From: Nemertoderma westbladi
Taxonomy: Eukaryota; Xenacoelomorpha; Nemertodermatida; Nemertodermatidae
DNA: 64,000 bases
Direction: 5' to 3'
NCBI GenBank assembly: GCA_032718475.1
Contig: JAUCBJ010002880.1
Span: 1-64,000 of the forward strand
Within the stretch, counting starts at the first letter, position 1, and every line of letters starts with the position of its first letter. The notes under the pieces are model-generated. The model saw only the letters and a program-made list of their open reading frames with translations. It did no database searches and was not told the DNA's origin. This document shows, one piece after another, positions 35,201-46,665 of this stretch. A program made the translations under genes and the position numbers.

Positions 35201-38200
35201 TGAACTCTAATTAAACCTTACTGAACTCTGATTAAACCTTACTGAACTCGGTAATTAAACCTTACTGAACTCTAATTAAACCTTACTGAACTCTATAATT
35301 AAACCTTACTGAACTCTAATTAAACCTTACTGAACTCTAATTAAACCTTACTTAACTCTAATTAAACCTTACTGAACTCTAATTAAACCTTACTTAACTC
35401 TAATTAAACCTTACTGAACTCTAATAAAACCTTACTGAACTCTAATTAAACCTTACTGAACTCTATAATTAAACCTTAATGAACTCGGTAATTAAACCTT
35501 ACTGAACTCTAATTAAACCTTACTTAACTCTAATTAAACCTTACTGAACTCTAATTAAACCTTACTTAACTCTAATTAAACCTTACTGAACTCTAATAAA
35601 ACCTTACTGAACTCTAATTAAACCTTACTGAACTCTATAATTAAACCTTAATGAACTCGGTAATTAAACCTTACTGAACTCTAATTAAACCTTACTTAAC
35701 TCTAATTAAACCTTACTGAACTCTAATTAAACCTTACTTAACTCTAATTAAACCTTACTGAACTCTAATTAAACCTTACTGAACTCGGTAATTAAACCTT
35801 ACTGAACTCTAATTAAACCTTACTTAACTCTAATTAAACCTTACTTAACTCTAATTAAACCTTACTGAACTCTAATAAAACCTTACTGAACTCTAATTAA
35901 ACCTTACTGAACTCTATAATTAAACCTTAATGAACTCGGTAATTAAACCTTACTGAACTCTAATTAAACCTTACTTTACTCTAATTAAACCTTACTGAAC
36001 TCTAATAAAACCTTACTTAACTCTAATTAAACCTTACTGAACTCTAATTAAACCTTACTGAACTCGGTAATTAAACCTTACTGAACTCTAATTAAACCTT
36101 ACTGAACTCTAATTAAACCTTACTGAACTCTAATTAAACCTTACTGAATTCTAATTAAACCTTACTGAACTCTAATTAAACCTTACTGAACTCGGTAATT
36201 AAACCTTACTGAACTCTAATTAAACCTTACTGAACTCTGATTAAACCTTACTGAACTCTAATTAAACCTTACTGAACTCTGATTAAACCTTACTGAACTC
36301 GGTAATTAAACCTTACTGAACTCTAATTAAACCTTACTGAACTCTATAATTAAACCTTACTGAACTCTAATTAAACCTTACTGAACTCTAATTAAACCTT
36401 ACTGAACTCTATAATTAAACCTTACTGAACTCTAATTAAACCTTACTGAACTCTAATTAAACCTTACTGAACTCTAATTAAACCTTACTGCTTACTGAAC
36501 TCTTATTAAACCTTACTGAACTCTAATTAAACCTTACTGAACTCTATAATTAAACCTTACTGAACTCGGTAATTAAACCTTACTGAACTCTAATTAAACC
36601 TTACTGAACTCTATAATTAAACCTTACTGAACTCTAATTAAACCTTACTGAACTCGGTAATTAAACCTTACTGAACTCTAATTAAACCTTACTGAACTCT
36701 ATAATTAAACCTTACTGAACTCTAATTAAACCTTACTGAACTCTGATTAAACCTTACTGAACTCTAATTAAACCTTACTGAACTCTAATTAAACCTTACT
36801 TAACTCTAATTAAACCTTACTTAACTCTAATTAAACCTTACTGAACTCTAATTAAACCTTACTTAACTCTAATTAAACCTTACTTAACTCTAATTAAACC
36901 TTACTTAACTCTAATTAAACCTTACTGAACTCTAATTAAACCTTACTTAACTCTAATTAAACCTTACTGAACTCTAATAAAATCTTACTGAACTCTAATT
37001 AAACCTTACTGAACTCTATAATTAAACCTTAATGAACTCGGTAATTAAACCTTACTGAACTCTAATTAAACCTTACTTAACTCTAATTAAACCTTACTGA
37101 ACTCTAATTAAACCTTACTTAACTCTAATTAAACCTTACTGAACTCTAATTAAACCTTACTGAACTCGGTAATTAAACCTTACTTAACTCTAATTAAACC
37201 TTACTGAACTCTAATTAAACCTTACTGAACTCTAATTAAACCTTACTGAACTCTAATTAAACCTTACTGAATTCTAATTAAACCTTACTGAACTCTAATT
37301 AAACCTTACTGAACTCGGTAATTAAACCTTACTGAACTCTAATTAAACCTTACTGAACTCGGTAATTAAACCTTACTGAACTCTAATTAAACCTTACTGA
37401 ACTCTATAATTAAACCTTACTGAACTCTAATTAAACCTTACTGAACTCGGTAATTAAACCTTACTGAACTCTAATTAAACCTTACTGAACTCTATAATTA
37501 AACCTTACTGAACTCTAATTAAACCTTACTGAACTCTGATTAAACCTTACTGAACTCTAATTAAACCTTACTGAACTCTGATTAAACCTTACTGAACTCG
37601 GTAATTAAACCTTACTGAACTCTAATTAAACCTTACTGAACTCTATAATTAAACCTTACTGAACTCTAATTAAACCTTACTGAACTCTAATTAAACCTTA
37701 CTGAACTCTATAATTAAACCTTACTGAACTCTAATTAAACCTTACTGAACTCTAATTAAACCTTACTGAACTCTAATTAAACCTTACTGCTTACTGAACT
37801 CTTATTAAACCTTACTGAACTCTAATTAAACCTTACTGCTTACTGAACTCTTATTAAACCTTACTGAACTCTAATTAAACCTTTCTGAACTCTGATTAAA
37901 CCTTACTGAACTCTAATTAAACCTTACTGAACTCTGATTAAACCTTACTGAACTCGGTAATTAAACCTTACTGAACTCTAATTAAACCTTACTGAACTCT
38001 ATAATTAAACCTTACTGAACTCTAATTAAACCTTACTGAACTCTAATTAAACCTTACTGAACTCTGATTAAACCTTACTGAACTCTAATTAAACCTTTCT
38101 GAACTCTGATTAAACCTTACTGAACTCTAATTAAACCTTACTGAACTCTGATTAAACCTTACTGAACTCGGTAATTAAACCTTACTGAACTCTAATTAAA

Positions 38201-41200
38201 CCTTACTGAACTCTATAATTAAACCTTACTGAACTCTAATTAAACCTTACTGAACTCTAATTAAACCTTACTGAACTCTGATTAAACCTTACTGAACTCT
38301 AATTAAACCTTACTGAACTCTGATTAAACCTTACTGAACTCTAATTAAACCTTACTGAACTCTAATTAAACCTTACTGAACTCTATAATTAAACCTTACT
38401 GAACTCTAATTAAACCTTACTGAACTCTATAATTAAACCTTACTGAACTCTAATTAAACCTTACTGAACTCTAATTAAACCTTACTGAACTCTATAATTA
38501 AACCTTACTGAACTCTAATTAAACCTTACTGAACTCTAATTAAACCTTACTGAACTCTAATTAAACCTTACTGAACTCGGTAATTAAACCTTACTGAACT
38601 CGGTAATTAAACCTTACTGAACTCTAATTAAACCTTACTGAACTCTATAATTAAACCTTACTGAACTCTAATTAAACCTTACTGAACTCGGTAATTAAAC
38701 CTTACTGAATTCTAATTAAACCTTACTGAACTCTAATTAAACCTTACTGAACTCGGTAATTAAACCTTACTGAACTCTAATTAAACCTTACTGAACTCTA
38801 TAATTAAACCTTACTGAACTCTAATTAAACCTTACTGAACTCTGATTAAACCTTACTGAACTCGGTAATTAAACCTTACTGAACTCTAATTAAACCTTAC
38901 TGAACTCTATAATTAAACCTTACTGAACTCTAATTAAACCTTACTGAACTCGGTAATTAAACCTTACTGAACTCTAATTAAACCTTAGTGAACTCTTATT
39001 AAACCTTGCTGAACTCTAATTAAACCTTACTGAACTCTAATTAAACCTTACTGAACTCGGTAATTAAACCATACTGAACTCTAATTAAACCTTAATGAAC
39101 TCTAATTAAACCTTACTGAACTCTATAATTAAACCTTACTGAACTCTAATTAAACCTTACTGAACTCTAATTAAACCTTACTGAACTCGGTAATTAAACC
39201 TTACTGAACTCTAATTAAACCTTGCTGAACTCTAATTAAACCTTGCTGAACTCTAATTAAACCTTACTGAACTCTAATTAAACCTTACTGAACTCTAATT
39301 AAACCTTACTGAACTCTAATTAAACCTTACTGAACTCTAATTAAACCTTACTGAACTCGGTAATTAAACCTTACTGAACTCTAATTAAACCTTACTGAAC
39401 TCTAATTAAACCTTACTGAACTCTAATTAAACCTTACTAAGCTCTAATTAAACCATACTGAACTCTAATTAAACCTTACTGAACTCGGTAATTAAACCAT
39501 ACTGAACTCTAATTAAACCTTAATGAACTCTAATTAAACCTTACTGAACTCTATAATTAAACCTTACTGAACTCTAATTAAACCTTACTGAACTCTAATT
39601 AAACCTTACTGAACTCGGTAATTAAACCTTACTGAACTCTAATTAAACCTTACTGAACTCTAATTAAACCTTGCTGAACTCTAATTAAACCTTACTAAGC
39701 TCTAATTAAACCATACTGAACTCTAATTAAACCTTACTGAACTCTGATTAAACCTTACTGAACTCTAATTAAACCTTACTGAACTCTAATTAAACCTTAC
39801 TGAACTCTATAATTAAACCTTACTGAACTCTAATTAAACCTTACTGAACTCTATAATTAAACCTTACTGAACTCTAATAAAACCTTACTGAACTCTAATT
39901 AAACCTTACTGAACTCTATAATTAAACCTTAATGAACTCGGTAATTAAACCTTACTGAACTCTAATTAAACCTTACTGAACTCTAATTAAACCTTACTGA
40001 ACTCTAATAAAACCTTACTGAACTCTAATTAAACCTTACTGAACTCTAATTAAACCTTACTGAACTCTAATTAAACCTTACTGAACTCTAATTAAACCTT
40101 ACTGAACTCTAATTAAACCTTACTGAATTCTAATTAAACCTTACTGAACTCTAATTAAACCTTACTGAACTCGGTAATTAAACCTTACTGAACTCTAATT
40201 AAACCTTACTGAACTCGGTAATTAAACCTTACTGAACTCTAATTAAACCTTACTGAACTCTATAATTAAACCTTACTGAACTCTAATTAAACCTTGCTGA
40301 ACTCTAATTAAACCTTACTGAACTCTAATTAAACCTTACTGAACTCTAATTAAACCTTGCTGAACTCTAATTAAACCTTACTGAACTCTAATTAAACCTT
40401 ACTGAACTCTAATTAAACCTTTCTGAACTCTAATTAAACCATACTGAACTCTAATTAAACCTTACTGAACTCTAATTAAACCTTACTGAACTCTAATTAA
40501 ACCTTACTGAAGTCTAATTAAACCTTGCTGAAGTCTAATTAAACCTTACTGAAGTCTAATTAAACCTTACTGAACTCTAATTAAACCTTACTGAAGTCTA
40601 ATTAAACCTTACTGAAGTCTAATTAAACCTTACTGAAGTCTAATTAAACCTTGCTGAACTCTAATTAAACCTTACTGAAGTCTAATTAAACCTTACTGAG
40701 GTCTAATTAAACCTTACTGAAGTCTAATTAAACCTTACTGAAGTCTAATTAAACCTTGCTGAACTCTAATTAAACCTTACTGAAGTCTAATTAAACCTTA
40801 CTGAACTCTAATTAAACCTTGCTGAACTCTAATTAAACCTTACTGAACTCTAATTAAACCTTACTGAACTCTAATTAAACCTTACTGAACTCTAATTAAA
40901 CCTTACTGAACTCTATAATTAAACCTTACTGAACTCTAATTAAACCTTACTGAACTCTGATTAAACCATACTGAACTCTAATTAAACCTTACTGAACTCT
41001 AATTAAACCTTACTGCTTACTGAACTCTAATTAAACCTTACTGAACTCTAATTAAACCTTACTGAACTCTAATTAAACCTTACTGAATTCTAATTAAACC
41101 TTGCTGAACTCTAATTAAACCTTACTGAACTCTAATCAAACCTTACTGAACTCTAATTAAACCTTACTGAACTCTAATTAAACCTTACTGAACTCAAATT

Positions 41201-43590
41201 AAACCTTACTGAACTCTAATTAAACCTTACTGAACTCGAACTCTAATTAAACCTTACTGAACTCTAATTAAACATTTCTAAACTCTATAACTAAACCTTA
41301 CTGAACTCTAATTAAACCTTACTGAACTCTAATTAAACCTTACTGAACTCTAATTAAATAAACCTTACTGAACTCTATAATTAAACCTTACTGAACTCTA
41401 ATTAAACCTTGAACTCTAATTAAACCTTACTGAACTCTAATTAAACCTTGCTGAACTCTAATTAAACCTTACTGAACTCTAATTAAACCTTACTGAACTC
41501 TAATTAAACCTTTCTGAACTCTAATTAAACCATACTGAACTCTAATTAAACCTTACTGAACTCTATAATTAAACCTTACTGAACTCTAATTAAACCTTAC
41601 TGAACTCTAATTAAACCTTACTGAACTCTATAATTAAACCTTACTGAACTCTAATTAAACCTTGAACTCTAATTAAACCTTACTGAACTCTAATTAAACC
41701 TTGCTGAACTCTAATTAAACCTTACTGAACTCTAATTAAACCTTACTGAACTCTAATTAAACCTTGCTGAACTCTAATTAAACCTTACTGAACTCTAATT
41801 AAACCTTACTGAACTCTAATTAAACCTTTCTGAACTCTAATTAAACCTTTCTGAACTCTAATTAAACCATACTGAACTCTAATTAAACCTTACTGAACTC
41901 TAATTAAACCTTACTGAACTCTAATTAAACCTTACTGAAGTCTAATTAAACCTTGCTGAAGTCTAATTAAACCTTACTGAACTCTAATTAAACCTTACTG
42001 AACTCTAATTAAACCTTACTGAAGTCTAATTAAACCTTACTGAAGTCTAATTAAACCTTGCTGAACTCTAATTAAACCTTACTGAAGTCTAATTAAACCT
42101 TACTGAGGTCTAATTAAACCTTACTGAAGTCTAATTAAACCTTACTGAATTCTAATTAAACCTTGCTGAACTCTAATTAAACCTTACTGAAGTCTAATTA
42201 AACCTTACTGAACTCTAATTAAACCTTGCTGAACTCTAATTAAACCTTACTGAACTCTAATTAAACCTTACTGAACTCTAATTAAACCTTGCTGAACTCT
42301 AATTAAACCTTACTGAACTCTAATTAAACCTTACTGAACTCTAATTAAACCTTTCTGAACTCTAATTAAACCATACTGAACTCTAATTAAACCTTACTGA
42401 ACTCTAATTAAACCTTACTGAACTCTAATTAAACCTTACTGAACTCTAATTAAACCTTTCTGAACTCTAATTAAACCATACTGAACTCTAATTAAACCTT
42501 ACTGAACTCTATAATTAAACCTTACTGAACTCTAATTAAACCTTACTGAACTCTAATTAAACCTTACTGAACTCTATAATTAAACCTTACTGAACTCTAA
42601 TTAAACCTTGAACTCTAATTAAACCTTACTGAACTCTATAATTAAACCTTACTGAACTCTAATTAAACCTTGAACTCTAATTAAACCTTACTGAACTCTA
42701 ATTAAACCTTACTGAACTCTAATTAAACCTTGCTGAACTCTAATTAAACCTTACTGAACTCTAATTAAACCTTACTGAACTCTAATTAAACCTTACTGAA
42801 CTCTAATTAAACCTTGCTGAACTCTAATTAAACCTTACTGAACTCTAATTAAACCTTACTGAACTCTAATTAAACCTTTCTGAACTCTAATTAAACCATA
42901 CTGAACTCTAATTAAACCTTACTGAACTCTAATTAAACCTTACTGAACTCTATAATTAAACCTTACTGAACTCTAATTAAACCTTACTGAACTCTAATTA
43001 AACCTTACTGAACTCTAATTAAACCTTTCTGAACTCTAATTAAACCATACTGAACTCTAATTAAACCTTACTGAACTCTATAATTAAACCTTACTGAACT
43101 CTAATTAAACCTTACTGAACTCTAATTAAACCTTACTGAACTCTATAATTAAACCTTACTGAACTCTAATTAAACCTTGAACTCTAATTAAACCTTACTG
43201 AACTCTAATTAAACCTTGCTGAACTCTAATTAAACCTTACTGAACTCTAATTAAACCTTACTGAACTCTAATTAAACCTTGCTGAACTCTAATTAAACCT
43301 TACTGAACTCTAATTAAACCTTACTGAACTCTAATTAAACCTTTCTGAACTCTAATTAAACCATACTGAACTCTAATTAAACCATACTGAACTCTAATTA
43401 AACCTTACTGAACTCTAATTAAACCTTACTGAACTCTATAATTAAACCTTACTGAACTCTAATTAAACCTTACTGAACTCTAATTAAACCTTAATGAACT
43501 CTAATTAAACCTTACTGAACTCTATAATTAAACCTTACTGAACTCTAATTAAACCTTACTGAACTCGGTAATTAAACCCCACTGAACTCT
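26300..43590. repeat. 21-bp satellite array (array B), about 17.3 kb, in intron 2
   Basis: The basic unit is 21 bp with core TAAACCTTACTGAACT followed by CTAAT. Two 23-bp variants carry CTATAAT or CGGTAAT instead. There are roughly 800 copies. Single-base variants (CTTAATG, CCATACTG, CTTTCTG, CTTGCTG, GAAGTCT, ACTTAACT) are grouped in patches and form higher-order repeats of about 172 and 193 bp and kilobase duplications (see findings). The array stops about 30 bases before the exon 3 acceptor. No transcript or protein is suggested. Confidence 0.97.
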
Positions 43591-43624
43591 GTAACATTAA
43601 ACGCACCGCAAATATTTTTTTAAG

Positions 43625-43765
43625 GCATCGCAGCGAAAGGTACGTAAAACAACGGAACGCAAGGGCAGTGGCACTGGAGCCGTAGAACGTAAGAAACGCG
43701 TGTCGCAAAAACCCAACGTGAAGAAACTTGGCAGACCCCGAAAGAATGAAAAGGCAATTTCTCAG
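43625..43765 (+). CDS. DIDO1/PHF3-like gene, exon 3 with AT-hook-like motif
   Basis: 47 codons in phase 0 run from the acceptor ATATTTTTTTAAG to the donor CAG followed by GTAATA. The peptide is strongly basic: RKVRKTTERKGSGTG, then ERKKRVSQKP and KKLGRPRKNEK. GRPRK resembles the core of an AT-hook, a minor-groove DNA-binding motif, and basic nuclear-localisation sequences are evident. This fits a chromatin protein. Codon use and composition are clearly unlike the surrounding satellites. The exon sits between the 21-bp array (about 30 bases upstream) and the antisense LINE of intron 3. Confidence 0.75.
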
Positions 43766-44127
43766 GTAATATAGAGAGACGCGTGTTCTCGAATTCTAAC
43801 TGGGTAATTCTATAATATTTCCGCCCAGTTCACGTGATGTGTTGAAAGAGCTCCGAAGTAGAGCACATATTCACATACTCAAACGTAATTGCAAATTTAG
43901 GGTCTGCGTGGCGTACTTCAAAACGAAACTCAATATCCAATATTGGTTTATGTTGTTAAGCGGCTCTCTAGTTACGTAATAAATATTCGAGAACACTAAT
44001 TTATTTAATTTAATTTCGTACACCAAATATACAGATGGGTACACAAAGCACAATAGGATAATAATACAAGCACTATTATAAAATAATATGATATGTCTAA
44101 GTACTGCAGATCTAAGAAGGTAATTAA
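43766..44127 (-). other. Start of intron 3 and 3' tail of an antisense LINE
   Basis: Intron 3 begins at GTAATA. The right-hand part is probably the 3' untranslated tail of the minus-strand LINE that ends its coding frame at 44128. Its exact 3' end and any flanking duplication are not obvious. Confidence 0.45.
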
Positions 44128-45753
44128 TTATGATGAGGATACACTATTTAAAATATTACTCAATTCCTGGCGGGTAAAGCCATCTACAATACCTCCGTTG
44201 TTTAGGCACCAAATAATTTCCCTACAAAAATTAACTCGCCACTTATCTGCGTTCCGTAACGGTACATAAGTAAGATTAGATACCGCACGAGATGTCAGCA
44301 ATTCAAGATTAAATATGTTACACATGTTTCCTATTTCTCGTAAATTTCTCCCAGACCGGGTACGACAATCAACTAAACATATATTAGCAAGAAAACGAAT
44401 GCACATTTTGTTAGACCTACGTAATGATAAACAAAATGAAACGAAGCGAGAGTAAAGCATAATACACGGGTGTTTAAACTGCACTAGGTTTTCAACAATA
44501 TATCGATGAGAATTAAATGGTAATCCAAAAATCATTCTAACATTTACATTCCAGGTGCTAAAAATTCTTATACATGTTGGCGAAAGAAGGTTCCACAGGT
44601 TACTACCGTAGAAACTAGTGCAATAACTACGTTGTACATTGCAAAGCACAAACGGGTCCGAAAAATATAGTTCCTGCCTTAAGGCATTCAATTTGCCTAT
44701 AAACTGCCCTCGTTTACGCACGATATCAGATTCCATTGAGTTTTTAAAGTCAAGAAGGTTACCGAGATGCAGCGCCTCCTTAACCCATGGAAGAGGCGAA
44801 CCGTTCAACTTAATTGTCGCTAAAGGCTTAACCCAGACCCGCCCGAAAGCTATACACTTTGACTTGGACTTGTCCGGATTCGGATTCGTGCTGAATATTA
44901 ACTTGTTTTCCGATGCAAACTCTTCGCACAATTTAACCATATGCTGAAGGCCTACGATGGACGTACATAGCAAAAATAGGTCATCGGCATAACCAACCGC
45001 CCCAAAATATACAGACCCCACGAAGCAACCTACTTTGGAATTTCTTAATTTCCTAAACAGCTTATCAAGTAAGATACAGAATAAGATTGGCGAGGCAACA
45101 GACCCTTGGCGTACCCCATTGGACGATGTAAAAGACTCAGAATGCGTATTATTCCATCGCACTACACAAGATTGATTATTGTAGATAAATAACAGAGACC
45201 GGATGTAAAACGGAGAAAACCCCTTCTTTAAGAGCTCAAGGAACAGCTTGCACCATTCCACCATATCAAATGCTTTAGAAAGATCAAGCAAACAGCCAAA
45301 CACTGGAGTTGCATTTCTGGAATAGAAACTAATTACCTCAGTTGCAGCCCAAGTACACTGAGTGGTACTAGATCCCCGTTGAAACCCAAACTGTAACTCA
45401 TCTAATTTTAAACAATCAGCCTGTGCGAGTAGCATCACCCATTCAAACAATTTAATCAGGAGAGACGACAAAGCGATGGCCCTATAATTACCGGATACTG
45501 TATCATCGCCCAACTTATCCTTGATCAATGGAATGATAACACAATTCAAAAGAAATTGCGGAACGAATCCGTGAGTCAAAAAGGAATTAAATAGATTACT
45601 GAGATGAAAACAAAGTTCAGGAGGACCATGGATTAGACAGTCAGAATCAAAGCCAAAAGTCACATCTGTTTTAGAACTTTTTAGTCTGTGGAGACCCTCA
45701 GCAACTAAATCCGGAGAAACCCGAGGAACATTATTTATTGTGTTCGAGAACAT
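44128..45753 (-). CDS. LINE reverse transcriptase ORF, 541 codons open, antisense in intron 3
   Basis: A long intact frame encodes the RT and C-terminal domain of a non-LTR retrotransposon. Visible blocks are the fingers GNYRAIALSSLLIKLFEW (about residues 88-105), QFGFQRGSSTTQC, the palm CLLDLSKAFDMVEW, the NGVRQGSVASPILFC block, and the catalytic VGYADDLFLL with all three acidic-site residues intact. The C-terminal part has a Cys-rich tail region. No endonuclease domain is seen upstream (45754-46480), so the copy is 5'-truncated, and the listed ATG is probably an internal Met. The frame is undamaged, so the insertion is young. It lies in intron 3 of the host gene in opposite orientation, the usual tolerated arrangement. 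The clade is probably CR1/L2-like and not the same as the RTE-like copies at 12.9-19.7 kb. Confidence 0.88.
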   Translation of the reverse strand: MFSNTINNVPRVSPDLVAEGLHRLKSSKTDVTFGFDSDCLIHGPPELCFHLSNLFNSFLTHGFVPQFLLNCVIIPLIKDKLGDDTVSGNYRAIALSSLLIKLFEWVMLLAQADCLKLDELQFGFQRGSSTTQCTWAATEVISFYSRNATPVFGCLLDLSKAFDMVEWCKLFLELLKKGFSPFYIRSLLFIYNNQSCVVRWNNTHSESFTSSNGVRQGSVASPILFCILLDKLFRKLRNSKVGCFVGSVYFGAVGYADDLFLLCTSIVGLQHMVKLCEEFASENKLIFSTNPNPDKSKSKCIAFGRVWVKPLATIKLNGSPLPWVKEALHLGNLLDFKNSMESDIVRKRGQFIGKLNALRQELYFSDPFVLCNVQRSYCTSFYGSNLWNLLSPTCIRIFSTWNVNVRMIFGLPFNSHRYIVENLVQFKHPCIMLYSRFVSFCLSLRRSNKMCIRFLANICLVDCRTRSGRNLREIGNMCNIFNLELLTSRAVSNLTYVPLRNADKWRVNFCREIIWCLNNGGIVDGFTRQELSNILNSVSSS

Positions 45754-45931
45754 TATTTAACATTGAGTAAGGCAACATCGAGAGTTGAAGAGTACAATAA
45801 TATGAATCGCAGTAACTATGGAAGCAATATAGTAAAATAATACAGTTCAATTTATTTTATACCACTATAATATCGCTGTACGTTTTATTAAAGAATTGAG
45901 CAACAAAAAAGTACCAATTCTCTAATAATAA

Positions 45932-46084
45932 AATTACGTATTACATAGGGAAAAAAACGTAGAACATTTTTTTTTCAATATTCTCTCGGCCCTTTATTAA
46001 CCTCGCTTACGCTCGGTAAATAAAATGCCTCGAGAATAGTGAAAAAAAATTATACTTTATCTCACATGTAATACATAATAATTT
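45932..46084. repeat. Imperfect inverted repeat in intron 3
   Basis: The left arm 45932-45990 and right arm 46026-46084 are inverted relatives (GTATTACAT against ATGTAATAC, and an eight-T run with CAATATTCTC against GAGAATAGTG and eight A). The loop is about 35 bases. Identity is roughly 70 percent by eye. This may be a decayed MITE or foldback element. Confidence 0.55.
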
Positions 46085-46480
46085 TGTCCTCCTTGTAGTC
46101 CGGAGTCCGCATTCCCTCGAAATAGTAAAAGCATTTATGCATTTTTTTTAAAAGCATTTATTAAAAAATATATTCTTTAACTATTCCTCGAAAATGTGGA
46201 TTAAAAAGTCGGACAACAAATGTTACTTTCTATTTGTAAAAGAAACAGTTAATATTTTGGAGGAAATTAATAATATATTAGTATTATATTTTGGAAGATT
46301 GACTGGATAATTACTTAAGTGTCCGCACTTTTGCGGACAATAAAGTGAATATTTTAATGAAAAATGTGATTAAAAATACAAATCTTAATAAACGAGCTAC
46401 TTCTCGCGCGATAATCATGTTACTTGAATCGGGTCGACTGAATCCTGCCCATGCGCGGATTTATTTTACTCTGATAATAG

Positions 46481-46665
46481 AAATCGGTTAAGAGTTCGGC
46501 CACGAATAGAAAACAGTCGAGGAAGGGCGACGAGCAAACCGAGGCGATATCGAGTGGCGAAGAATCCAGCGACGTTGAGATATCGGATAATAACGAGGGA
46601 GACACCGACTACGAGTCAGACCCCCAGACCTTATGGTGTACCTGTCAGCAGCCACACAGCAACAG
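46481..46665 (+). CDS. DIDO1: DIDO1/PHF3-like gene, exon 4, acidic region and start of the PHD finger
   Basis: This exon has 61 codons plus two bases (phase 2). The peptide goes from a basic start (KSVKSSATNRKQSRKGDEQ) through an acidic stretch (GEESSDVEISDNNEGD) to LWCTCQQPHSN, the first two zinc ligands of a PHD finger. The finger continues in exon 5, and the split Arg codon is AG plus G. The donor is CAACAG followed by GTTAGT at 46666. I chose the acceptor at 46479-46480 (ATTTTACTCTGATAATAG). Starting at 46493 after AAG is also in phase. The PHD sequence spanning exons 4-5 resembles the DIDO1 finger closely. The last about 25 bases of this exon are the seed of the 40-bp array that fills intron 4. 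Confidence 0.82.

Noticed and set aside
44639-44947. Plus-strand frame within the antisense LINE
   Set aside because: It is a shadow of the intact RT frame on the minus strand.
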